Shown here one piece after another: positions 10,700 through 18,568 of a stretch of DNA of 64,000 nt. Under the pieces are notes generated by a model. The model was not told the origin of the DNA, did not search any database, and saw nothing but the letters and a program-made list of their open reading frames with translations. This stretch comes from Bacillus zhangzhouensis. GTDB lineage: Bacteria > Bacillota > Bacilli > Bacillales > Bacillaceae. The stretch lies in the NCBI GenBank assembly GCA_025809375.1, contig CP099514.1, positions 1,550,001-1,614,000 of the forward strand. Direction: 5' to 3'. Position numbers and translations under genes: made by a program. How positions within the stretch are numbered: position 1 is the stretch's first letter; each line of letters starts with the position of its first letter.

Positions 10700-11035
10700 T
10701 TAAACACGAGCTAGTCGGAAATAAGAAGATTGATAGAACACTGCAAGTAAATGCTTCTTTTTCCGGTCAAATCGATCAGTATGAGTGATGCGTGCAAATC
10801 CAGCTGTCATACTGCCAATAATCAGCAGTGCTGTAAATGCGGCAAAAAGTGTGCTCACATGTTTTTGTTTTTTTTCATCGCCCATTGTCTGGGCGATTTT
10901 CATTTCATGTGATTCTTGATCGGCAACCACCTTAGCATGATGGTATACCTGAACGGAATGAGGCATTGAGAACAAATGAAAGCTTGCAAGTGCTATGCAT
11001 AAAACACCTAATTTTAATAGCATATTTTTTTTCAT
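10700..11035 (-). CDS. Hypothetical protein with two hydrophobic segments
   Basis: About 111 aa: an N-terminal signal-anchor-like segment (LLKLGVLCIALASFHLF), a polar middle with several His/Lys, then a second membrane segment (LFAAFTALLIIGSMTAGFA) and a basic tail. The frame also opens at GTG 9 bp upstream, but AAGGGGTGA lies almost on that codon, so the ATG at 11035 is the better start. No family recognised. It occupies the position of ynfC in B. subtilis but no similarity could be claimed. Confidence 0.6.
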   Translation of the reverse strand: MKKNMLLKLGVLCIALASFHLFSMPHSVQVYHHAKVVADQESHEMKIAQTMGDEKKQKHVSTLFAAFTALLIIGSMTAGFARITHTDRFDRKKKHLLAVFYQSSYFRLARV

Positions 11036-11213
11036 TTTTCTCACCCCTTCCTGGTTATTTTCATGATCTTACCACGTTTTCAGTTATTTGAAAAGCCTTA
11101 TTTTTTTACTTTCCCTCTTTAAAAAAGCGATAAACATCACGACATCTATAGGACTGTTTCACTTCATGAAAGGTTTCAATTTTATTTTTTAAATTTAAAA
11201 AAAAGTGGTATGA

Positions 11214-11363
11214 TCATGGATCAGACACTTTTAGTGAGCTTGTAATGAAGTGTGGCTTTGCTACAGCTTTTGTAAAGGTTCCTGCAATACAAATGGCAAA
11301 TAGAACAAAGATAAAGGCATGAAGTAGTCCTGCTTGATTGGCAAACAGCCTAAAATAGGAGGG
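11214..11363 (-). pseudogene. C-terminal remnant of a membrane transporter
   Basis: An open stretch of about 48 codons ending in a stop reads PSYFRLFANQAGLLHAF followed by a hydrophobic helix and the tail KPHFITSSLKVSD. This looks like the last membrane helix and tail of a multi-pass transporter. There is no start codon or upstream coding sequence, so it is a truncated relic. Confidence 0.45.
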
Positions 11364-11466
11364 CCGGAAAGGGAAGCTGAGTAACTTGATAAGGTCACAA
11401 TACTAACGTATTTGACAGCGTATCGGCTATCATCGCCAGCTGCAGAAAATGGTCAGCGGGAAGCCT

Positions 11467-11687
<221 letters not shown>

Positions 11688-11848
11688 ACTTAGTTAAATT
11701 TTCACTTTAGCGTTCAATATCTCAATAAGTAATTCTTATAATATGATATAGTCAAATAATGCTCTATATCTATTGAAATATCCACTCTCTAAACATATAT
11801 GTAATGAAAATAAAGCTCATGTTCAGGGACACAAGCTTTGACTGTTTA

Positions 11849-12097
11849 TTATGCTTTTTTATAGCGAATGTATATATCACGAATAATCTTTGTCATAACA
11901 GACGTACACATACATAAAAAAGTCACAATAGCCACCCAGTACATATTTGATATCTCAAGCCCAGTGTATGCAAATATGAAGATGGTTGAAGTTACAAATG
12001 TGATAATTAGAACTACACGAATCCTCTTAAAGATTAAGTAGCCAATAATCCCCCAAGCCAAATATAACAATGGAAGTGTGAATAACACAAGACCCAT
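11849..12097 (-). CDS. Small membrane protein (possible DUF2651-like)
   Basis: 82 aa with three hydrophobic segments and a basic tail (KIIRDIYIRYKKA). The pattern of aromatic/Ile-rich helices resembles small Bacillus membrane proteins of the DUF2651 type, but this is an impression, not a motif match. No clear ribosome site precedes the ATG. It lies 48 bp downstream of the lipoprotein gene on the same strand and may be translated from that transcript. Confidence 0.5.
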   Translation of the reverse strand: MGLVLFTLPLLYLAWGIIGYLIFKRIRVVLIITFVTSTIFIFAYTGLEISNMYWVAIVTFLCMCTSVMTKIIRDIYIRYKKA

Positions 12098-12145
12098 AGG
12101 TTGAAGATAATGTAAGTTAATTTACCCCACTCTCCTCATCATCAA

Positions 12146-13258
12146 TTATTTTACAACTTCCAAGCTTGTCATTTCCCAATCTCTATCAGATTTTAGAGAT
12201 ATTTCTTTGGATTCTTTGCTTTCAACATTATATTCAATAATTCTGCCAATAGTGCCATTCTTATCCCTGTCTGACATCCTTACCAATGCGAATACCTTGC
12301 CGTCTAAAATTTTAACTTCTTCTAAACGTTCATTGTCTGATTTTAAATCAAGTGGAATCTTTTCAGAAGATATCTCTTTTAGGTTTCTGTTAAATGTCTT
12401 GACCTCTCCTTCATAGGAGACTAATGTAATTTTATTATTATCTACATTGGTCTTGTAGATAGTGAATCCTTTGTCCATGACAATCTTTCTTTTCGTATCG
12501 AGAGTTTTCTTGTCGAGTATAACCAACATAGAATTTTTCTTACTGTCAACTCCATCGTTTAAGGAAAGTATTAATTCTTCACTATTTAATGACTTCAAAG
12601 ATTCATTATTGTCAGGAAAGAATACCGAGTCTACGTCTAACTTTTTTCGTTTTTCTTTATGTGTTTTAGGATTTATTGAAGACACTGTGACACTTTCATC
12701 ATTGCTGAGAATTGCATAGATTTTTTTGTCTTCAAATATAGCGGTTGTTAATTCTCCGTCTAATTCAACCTGCTTCTTATCATTGGAGTCTTCATTCCAA
12801 TATACTAACTCACCGACCAAGCCATCTTCTGTAAAGCCAACGTTAATGTCATGTAGGACATACCCATTAGAATAGTTAATAAAGAATGCACCCTCGTCAT
12901 CTGTGGATTTCGAAAGTGACTTCGTATTCAACGGCTCTACCTTCCCAGTCTTCTTATTTATAGATACATGATAATTAGACCTATTGGAAGAAAAATAAAC
13001 ATTATTATCGCTCTGAGTAGATGAGGTAAATCCCACACAGTTTTTCATTGTAACACTCGATAATTTTTTTCCTTCATTGTCATAATTTACTATCTCGCAT
13101 CCTCTATCCATTACCTGTGAATGAATGATAGCATATTTACTATCTTCCATATTACTCAATTCTTTCTTAGGCGAGTCTACAACAACCTCCTTCTTTGAAC
13201 ACGCAGAACAAACCAGTGCTATGGTACAAGCTGATATAAGTAATTTAAAGTATTTCAT
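12146..13258 (-). CDS. Predicted lipoprotein, repeat-rich extracellular protein
   Basis: 370 aa beginning with a lipoprotein signal peptide: MKYF..., a hydrophobic core and VCSAC, with Cys20 the probable lipidation site. The mature part is polar and built of short strand-like segments with recurring aromatic/Gly-Lys turns (for example NVYFSSNRSNYHVSINKKTG, KKIYAILSNDESVTV), suggesting a beta-propeller. No enzyme motif is seen. AAAGGAGATGATT precedes the ATG. An XRE regulator lies just upstream on the same strand. The composition is AT-rich compared with core genes, consistent with acquisition. Function unknown. Confidence 0.75.
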   Translation of the reverse strand: MKYFKLLISACTIALVCSACSKKEVVVDSPKKELSNMEDSKYAIIHSQVMDRGCEIVNYDNEGKKLSSVTMKNCVGFTSSTQSDNNVYFSSNRSNYHVSINKKTGKVEPLNTKSLSKSTDDEGAFFINYSNGYVLHDINVGFTEDGLVGELVYWNEDSNDKKQVELDGELTTAIFEDKKIYAILSNDESVTVSSINPKTHKEKRKKLDVDSVFFPDNNESLKSLNSEELILSLNDGVDSKKNSMLVILDKKTLDTKRKIVMDKGFTIYKTNVDNNKITLVSYEGEVKTFNRNLKEISSEKIPLDLKSDNERLEEVKILDGKVFALVRMSDRDKNGTIGRIIEYNVESKESKEISLKSDRDWEMTSLEVVK

Positions 13259-13335
13259 TTAATCATCTCCTTTCAATTTTAAACAATCATTGTTTTGTTA
13301 AACGAATTGAAAAAAATAAAAAGCAATACTTTTGC

Positions 13336-13572
13336 TTAAGAGTGATTAGAATCATCTTCTGTAATGTAAAGTAAATCTTCAATTTTTATATCCAAGGCTT
13401 CGCAAATGTTTCCCAGTGTTTCACGTTGGTATTGTTTAGCAGTGTTATTGTAAAACCTTCTGACAGTTTCGAAGCTAAGGTCATTTCCGAAGGCGAAACC
13501 TCTAATTGATAAGCCACGTTCATCTAATATTTCTTTCAATCTTGTTTTAACAATTTTAGTAAACAGTTTCAC
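13336..13572 (-). CDS. XRE-family (Cro/CI-type) transcriptional regulator
   Basis: 78-residue stand-alone helix-turn-helix protein; the HTH spans RLKEILDERGLSIRGFAFGNDLSFETVRRFYNN in two halves, followed by LGNICEALDIKIEDLLYI, typical of short XRE repressors. The GTG at 13572 lies directly on the AGAGGAGGTG site, which is too close; the CTG at 13566 is a possible alternative start. A perfect 10-bp inverted repeat sits just upstream and probably serves for autoregulation. It likely controls the neighbouring lipoprotein and small membrane protein genes. Confidence 0.82.
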   Translation of the reverse strand: MKLFTKIVKTRLKEILDERGLSIRGFAFGNDLSFETVRRFYNNTAKQYQRETLGNICEALDIKIEDLLYITEDDSNHS

Positions 13573-13578
13573 CTCCTC

Positions 13579-13605
13579 TTTGATTATAACAAGAATATAA
13601 TCAAA
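13579..13605. promoter_or_regulatory. Inverted-repeat operator upstream of the XRE gene
   Basis: TTTGATTATA and TATAATCAAA form a perfect 10-bp inverted repeat with a 7-bp spacer. On the minus strand one arm contains a TATAAT -10-like element, so a bound repressor would cover the XRE gene's promoter. Confidence 0.6.
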
Positions 13606-13702
13606 ACTGACTTAACCATAAGCCAACTTCAAAAAGGAGTCAACTTTATTTTGAAGTATATAGTAAAAGAGGTGCTTTAACGAATCATATCATAATCGTT
13701 CA

Positions 13703-13735
13703 AAAAGCAATCGAGGGAAATCCCCGACTGCTTAA
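13703..13735 (-). terminator. Terminator after the papain-fold gene
   Basis: Read leftward, AAGCAGTCGGGG pairs (one wobble) with CCCTCGATTGCTT around a short loop and ends in TTTTT. Confidence 0.7.
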
Positions 13736-13739
13736 TATC

Positions 13740-14549
13740 TTACTTCTTATGATAAAAGACCTTCGTGTTGTTAGAGTTGACTAATTCCATTGGTGATACG
13801 ACTGTATCAAATTTTATATTGTCAATGTCGTGTCCCTGATTCTTCCATGCTCTCCAAGCCAATTGAGAACAATAGAATTTCTTTGTAGTTTTCTTGTCGA
13901 AGAAGTTTAAATTGTATGGCTTCTTTTGATCGGCTTGCTTTTCAGCATATTTTGCCGCATTTACATATTTGGTATTATTAGACTTCTTCACCCATAGTCC
14001 ATAAACCTTCTTTCTAGAACCCCAATTATTATTATATCTTCTGACTCCATGTTGCTTAATAGGACTCCAATTTTTATGCCAAGCCTCAACGGTCTTAGCC
14101 GACTTTCTTGAGACAACTGCGGCGTGTCCGAAGCCAATTGCGGAGCTACCTGAATTCAAATCATAACTCACTAACACATCGCCTTTAGTACCTAAATTCT
14201 TGGCACTTACGCCTATCTTATCTTTCTCTTCATTGTACTTAGGTAGATAATCGTCGATCACTCCATCTTTAATGTATTGATCGATATCTTTCTGCGACTC
14301 TTCGAAGATAGCTTCTGCTTTTGCTTCCGTAGATACAGAGTCATACGCCTTTTTACTCATTTCGTAAAGCTCATTAATCTGCTCAGAGGTCATTCCCTCT
14401 GCTTTCATTTCTTCAATTTCTTGCTTGGCTCTTTCATTGTTCATTGAAGGATATACCTCTTTCGCTTGCGCATTTCCCTCCAATCCAAACCCAGTGAATA
14501 ATACAGTTGCTGAAAACAAGGATGTGACAATAACGTTTCTTTTTTTCAT
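13740..14549 (-). CDS. Secreted permuted papain-fold (YiiX/YycO-like) hydrolase
   Basis: About 269 aa. A Sec signal peptide (MKKRNVIVTSLFSATVLFTG..., likely cleaved after AQA) is followed by a helical acidic region. The catalytic half has the His, acidic, Cys order of the circularly permuted NlpC/P60-like fold: GDVLVSYD, GFGHAAVVS, VEAWHKN, then KKFYCSQLAWRAWKNQGHD. Relatives cleave peptide or amide bonds in cell wall or lipids; the substrate here is unknown. The frame opens 15 codons earlier, but the ATG preceding MKKRN has a spaced GGAAG and a proper signal peptide. It has its own terminator and AT-rich codon use. Confidence 0.8.
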   Translation of the reverse strand: MKKRNVIVTSLFSATVLFTGFGLEGNAQAKEVYPSMNNERAKQEIEEMKAEGMTSEQINELYEMSKKAYDSVSTEAKAEAIFEESQKDIDQYIKDGVIDDYLPKYNEEKDKIGVSAKNLGTKGDVLVSYDLNSGSSAIGFGHAAVVSRKSAKTVEAWHKNWSPIKQHGVRRYNNNWGSRKKVYGLWVKKSNNTKYVNAAKYAEKQADQKKPYNLNFFDKKTTKKFYCSQLAWRAWKNQGHDIDNIKFDTVVSPMELVNSNNTKVFYHKK

Positions 14550-14689
14550 ATTATTACTTCCAATTCCTTTTTTAGTGTGCAACACATTCACCATAATAAT
14601 AGTTAATATGTATCATGTAAACATAAATGTAAATTTAAGGATACTTTAATGTGTGGTGAATTGACATCTGAAATTTGAGTAAATTTTTA

Positions 14690-14719
14690 AATTAAAAAGA
14701 GACTACTTTTAGTAGTCTC
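14690..14719 (-). terminator. Hairpin terminator abutting the IS element
   Basis: GAGACTACT / AGTAGTCTC, perfect 9-bp stem with a TTT loop; read leftward it runs into TTTTTAATTT. The IS end begins exactly at its right edge. Confidence 0.8.
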
Positions 14720-16168
14720 AGACCGTAGACAAACCCCACCTTTACTTCAAGTAAAAGAGGGGTTTTTACATTTTTTAATAAAAACATCATGTGTTTTACA
14801 CTGGACATGGTTCTTTCCATGTCCAGTTTGCTAACTTTTTAAGGTTCATGGCAGTGAAAGTAAGCATCGCTTGCATTGAAACTTTTTTTAGTCCACGAAG
14901 TTTCGTCCAACGCATACCATGCTTTTCTTTTGCATCCGCAAAAACGCGTTCAATGGTTTCTTTCCGTTTTGCATAGATGCTCTTATTTATTTCAGTGAGT
15001 CTCAGATTGTCTGCTTCATCTAGGTAATCCTGCCAAATGTGACGATGAATTTGTTTGATGTGGTTTTGACTTTGTGTACAGTTATCTAAAAACGAGCAGG
15101 ACTTACATACTTCTGAATTGGATGCATATTGCTTATAGCCTTCTCTAGTCGTTGTACGATAAGAAAGAATTTGCCCGTTGGGGCAAATATAACAATCAAA
15201 ATATGCATCATATAAGTATTCATTCTTTTTCAAATAACCAGCTTTTGTTCTTGGGCGAGTGTAAGGCATAACAGGCCTGATCTTTTGATCCATTAAAAAT
15301 TTAGCGATGTAAGGTGTTTTATATCCAGCATCTACTGCGACTACATTTGGTTTTCCGACTTTCTCTGCCACCTGTGACCAGTGATCCTAGAATAAATCCT
15401 TTTGAATCACAAGCTGTATGAAATGAATAAGCAAATGATTTTTCACGTTCATCCTTGACATAGTAGCCACTCTCTGGGTCAGTTGTGCTGACCTTGATTT
15501 CTTTTGTTTCTTCTTTATTCTGTAGGGGTAAAGGTTTTTTTCCATGTTCTTCACGATCAATATTGATCTCCTCATGAAGCTGGTTTTGATAACTTCTCGT
15601 CTCTACTCGAACGATTTTCTTTTCAAGTTTTTTCTTATTGGCGTTTGCTTTGACATGAGTTGAATCAATGAAGGCGACAGAAGGGTCAACGAGACCTTTT
15701 TTCATCGCTTCTCTTAAGATTCGATAAAAAATTTGTTCGAATAAATCTGTATCGTGGAAGCGTCTCACGTAGTTTTTACCGAAGGTAGAAAAGTGCGGAA
15801 TTTTCTCCGAAAATCCATACCCAATAAACCAACGATAAGCCACATTCGTTTCAATTTCTTTAATTGTTTGACGCATAGAGCGAATGCCAAATAGATATTG
15901 GATCAAAACCATTTTAATGAGAACAACAGGGTCCACACTTGGTCTACCATTGTCGGAACTATAATGATCTTTGACAAGATCATAAACGAAGTCAAAATCG
16001 ATTGCTTGATCTATTTTCCGTACAAGATGATCTTCAGGCACTAATTCATCTAAAGCCACTACTTCTAATTGATTTCTTCTTTCTTCTTCACGTTTTGATA
16101 ACATGTTTATCCCCCACAAATAGTTATTACCCTCATTATACAAAAAAGCGTGTAGACAAACCCTCGCA
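14719..16168 (-). mobile_element. Degenerate IS1182-family insertion sequence (copy 1)
   Basis: Contains one broken transposase gene. The left end reads CAGACCGTAGACAAACCC and forms a hairpin (14725-14771), the same architecture as the left end of the second IS element in this window (CAGGCTGTCGAGAAAATC). At the right only the inner hairpin arm (GTAGACAAACCC on the + strand, 16152-16163) remains; the outer arm and terminal bases are missing, so the right boundary is approximate. No second copy of the flanking 21-bp hairpin is present at the right, suggesting later deletion or recombination there. Confidence 0.75.
14796..16104 (-). pseudogene. IS1182-family transposase, disrupted by internal deletion/frameshift
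   Basis: The N-terminal part begins MLSKREEERRNQLEV after GGGGGATAAAC and contains the first DDE aspartate in VAFIDSTHVKANANKK. The C-terminal part, in another frame, holds the second aspartate (VVAVDAGYKTPY), the cysteine block, and the glutamate in KETIERVFADAKEKHG. At about 15370 the reading jumps from FILGSLVTG straight to VAEKVGKPN. The usual NVHDS-containing segment of some 15 residues is missing and the frame shifts. The protein should be inactive. Confidence 0.88.
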
Positions 16169-16214
16169 TTCTTTGTCAGTCCTGCGCGCCAGTGCTCGTC
16201 CTTTCTAGGGCTGC
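16168..16214 (-). repeat. Dispersed 46-47 bp repeat, copy A
   Basis: On the minus strand this reads GCAG..CTAGAAAGGACGAGC, then ACTGGCGCGCAGGACTGACA and GAAT. A second copy at 43284-43329 matches over the full length with a handful of changes and one indel. It sits exactly between the IS right end and the broken amidase gene. Confidence 0.7.
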
Positions 16215-16560
16215 AACAGTAGGCTTTGAAGTCTCTTTTGGTTTTGAAGCGCTAGAACTAGGCTTTTCTGACCCATATGCGCTTTTAATACGACTTCTGA
16301 ACTTATCAAATGAACCATGACGTTTCAGGATAACTCTAGGGCAATACTTCCCACTAAACACTAAACGATTGATGAGGTCTCACTTTATCGATGGAGACAT
16401 TAAATTCTTTCATCAATAATACAGCTAGGGCAATTGCGTTCTCTTCTGCTTGATGATAGTCCTTCATGTCTACGTTTTCGCAAATTTCGATAACAATTGC
16501 AGTCATATTACCACTACCTGCGCCACTTCCATCAAAGAATGCGAATACATTAAACATCAA
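16176..16560 (-). pseudogene. N-acetylmuramoyl-L-alanine amidase remnant
   Basis: Two frames together encode the second half of an amidase_2-type (XlyA/BlyA-like) catalytic domain: TAIVIEICENVDMKDY, AIALAVLLMKEFNVSIDKV, RPHQSFSGKYCPRVIL, then a Ser/Pro/Lys linker. These enzymes cleave the MurNAc-L-Ala bond in peptidoglycan. The break between frames is a 7-bp tandem duplication (CACTAAA twice, 16352-16365); removing one copy restores RPHQSFSGKYCPR. The N-terminal zinc-ligand half and the C-terminal wall-binding repeats are gone. It is probably a prophage or autolysin relic. Confidence 0.8.
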
Positions 16561-16594
16561 TAAATAAAACTGAGAGCCTCAATCAGGCTCTCAG
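16561..16594 (-). terminator. Terminator of the ydfHI unit
   Basis: CTGAGAGCCT / AGGCTCTCAG perfect 10-bp stem; read leftward it is followed by TTTTATTTA. Confidence 0.88.
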
Positions 16595-16638
16595 CAAAAC
16601 TAATATGCAAATCTTTTTAATATATGAAGAGAATGAAT

Positions 16639-17277
16639 CTAAAAATGAATGATTCCCAATTCTATTGATGTTTTAATTGCTTCAGCTCTTGATGTCACAT
16701 GTAGTTTTTGATAAATGTTTGTTAAATGTGCTTTTACAGTTCTCTCGGAAATTCCCATATCAAATGCAATTTCCTTACTTCGGAACCCTCTAGCTATTGC
16801 TTGCAAAACGAGCATCTCTTTTTCGGTGAGCAAATGGTTTTCTGTTTGAGGTTCTTGGTGGGCGGTTGATTCAAACACCTTTGAGGCCACATTTGATTGA
16901 AGTAAAATGTCTCCTCTGATGGCTGCTTCAATTGTGTTAAATAGATTTTCTTTGCTGGCATCCTTTAAAAGGTAGCCTTTTGCACCAAGCTGTAACCCTT
17001 GAATCATTAATTTTTCTTCATTATAAGTAGTCAGAATCAGTACGGGTACTTTTATTTGAAGAGACTGCATTTCTCTAAGCATATCAAGCCCACTCATCAT
17101 AGGCATGTTTAGGTCAAGTAATACAAGATCTGGGGATATTTCTTTAATGATATCTATTCCCTTTTCCCCATCTTCTGCTTCTCCAACAACTTCAAATCTT
17201 TGGTCTGTTTCAAGAATTAATTTTAATCCTTCTCTAACAACATAATGATCATCAACAATCACAATTCGATAAGACAC
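16639..17277 (-). CDS. ydfI: NarL/LuxR-type response regulator YdfI
   Basis: 212 aa. An N-terminal receiver domain (IVIVDDHYVVREGL; phospho-acceptor Asp in PDLVLLDLNMPMMSG near residue 54; switch Thr in LILTTYNEE; Lys in LLKDASKEN) is joined to a C-terminal LuxR helix-turn-helix (LTEKEMLVLQAIARGFRSKEIAFDMGISERTVKAHL). It starts 5 bp after the histidine kinase gene. In B. subtilis YdfI with YdfH activates the neighbouring MMPL exporter gene ydfJ; the same three genes are adjacent here. Tandem 17-bp repeats upstream of ydfJ are candidate binding sites. Confidence 0.92.
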   Translation of the reverse strand: MSYRIVIVDDHYVVREGLKLILETDQRFEVVGEAEDGEKGIDIIKEISPDLVLLDLNMPMMSGLDMLREMQSLQIKVPVLILTTYNEEKLMIQGLQLGAKGYLLKDASKENLFNTIEAAIRGDILLQSNVASKVFESTAHQEPQTENHLLTEKEMLVLQAIARGFRSKEIAFDMGISERTVKAHLTNIYQKLHVTSRAEAIKTSIELGIIHF

Positions 17278-17282
17278 TGTAT

Positions 17283-18467
17283 TTACTCCTTTTTCAAAGG
17301 TATGTTCACTATTACGTGTGTACCCTCATTTTTTTTACTTTTTAAATGGATCTGTCCACCAAGTAGACGGACACGTTCTGACATACCAATTATGCCATAA
17401 TGTCCAAAAGTGGATTCTAGTTTTTTCTCATCAAACCCCACTCCATTGTCTGATATCTCCAAATGGATGTGATCATCTTGTTGTACCATCACTAACTCGA
17501 CATGGCTTGCTTTGGCATGTTTTGAAATATTCGTTAAGCATTCTTTTATAATGTAAACGGTGTGTTCAATAAAAAAAGGCGACATATTCTGAGGTACAGA
17601 TATTTTTGTACGAATTGGAATGTTCGTTGTTGTCATAAATCGATTTACTTCATTTTTCACTGTTTCGGTTAAATCGTATTGATCATGACGATCCTTCCGA
17701 AGATCATCGATCACCAATCGTGCCTCGCCTAATGTTTTTCTCGCTTGGCTCATTGATCCCTTGATAATGCTTTGAGCACGCTGGGTATTTTGATTCTCTA
17801 AATGTGCTTGAATCGCTTCCAATTGCATAATAATGCCTGCAAGCCCTTGTGCAAGGGTATCATGTAAATCTCTAGCCATTCTTTGACGCTCATTAGCAAG
17901 GGTTAACTCCTCCACCTGCTGATGTGCCAGTTCGAGTTCCTTTAGAAACGTTTGAGTTCGAATTCTAGCCTTAACTTGTCTAAAAAATAAGATTGAGTAT
18001 GCAATGACCACAATAAGGATAAGAAATAAAATCGGAATGTAGACTGTTAGATCATCTGTATCATTAGCCAAAATAAGAGCTAGAAAAAAAAGCACATAAA
18101 AACTAAGTCCTGTCAAAATAATCTTTAATGTATGATAATATACACCGATGCTTTGAGCAATTAATACCGGTAAAAGACCAATTAAAATAACAGGAGAGGC
18201 AGCTTGCATGGCTAAAACACAAAGTAGAATAACGATTCCTTGTATGAAGAAATAAATCCATGGCTTCTTCTGGAACCAATAAAATGACCACCAATGCAAA
18301 ATCAGATGAATCGCGATAAGGCCAGAAAAAAACAAACTTGAAAGCGATAAAGATGCTGTTAAAGACTGAAAAATCATCGCTGCAACATAAACAAGAATGC
18401 CCCATAATAACGTAGGAATTCGGGAATATATCATTTCATTAAATGGGTCTATCCGTTTCTTAACCAT
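17283..18467 (-). CDS. ydfH: Sensor histidine kinase YdfH (NarL-partner family)
   Basis: 394 aa. Five to six membrane segments make up the first ~180 residues, with little extracytoplasmic sequence, so it probably senses within or near the membrane. A short coiled linker follows, then the HisKA_3 dimerisation domain with phospho-His in ERQRMARDLHDTLAQGL. The HATPase domain carries EHTVYIIKECLTNISKHAKA (N box) and LEISDNGVGFDEKKL (G1), then GHYGIIGMSERVRLLGG. Cognate regulator ydfI follows immediately. A terminator separates it from ydfJ upstream, so the kinase/regulator pair should have its own promoter. Confidence 0.92.
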   Translation of the reverse strand: MVKKRIDPFNEMIYSRIPTLLWGILVYVAAMIFQSLTASLSLSSLFFSGLIAIHLILHWWSFYWFQKKPWIYFFIQGIVILLCVLAMQAASPVILIGLLPVLIAQSIGVYYHTLKIILTGLSFYVLFFLALILANDTDDLTVYIPILFLILIVVIAYSILFFRQVKARIRTQTFLKELELAHQQVEELTLANERQRMARDLHDTLAQGLAGIIMQLEAIQAHLENQNTQRAQSIIKGSMSQARKTLGEARLVIDDLRKDRHDQYDLTETVKNEVNRFMTTTNIPIRTKISVPQNMSPFFIEHTVYIIKECLTNISKHAKASHVELVMVQQDDHIHLEISDNGVGFDEKKLESTFGHYGIIGMSERVRLLGGQIHLKSKKNEGTHVIVNIPLKKE

Positions 18468-18500
18468 AAACGCTCACCTTCCAAACCCCATAATAACACA

Positions 18501-18538
18501 AAAAATACCGCCCACCTTTTAAAGAGGCAATGGCGGTA
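18501..18538 (-). terminator. Terminator between ydfJ and ydfH
   Basis: TACCGCC / GGCGGTA outer stem with an inner CCTTT/AAAGAGG pairing; read leftward it runs into ATTTTTTG. Confidence 0.82.
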
Positions 18539-18568
18539 ATAGAATTTTAACATTTTAAAAAGAATAAA

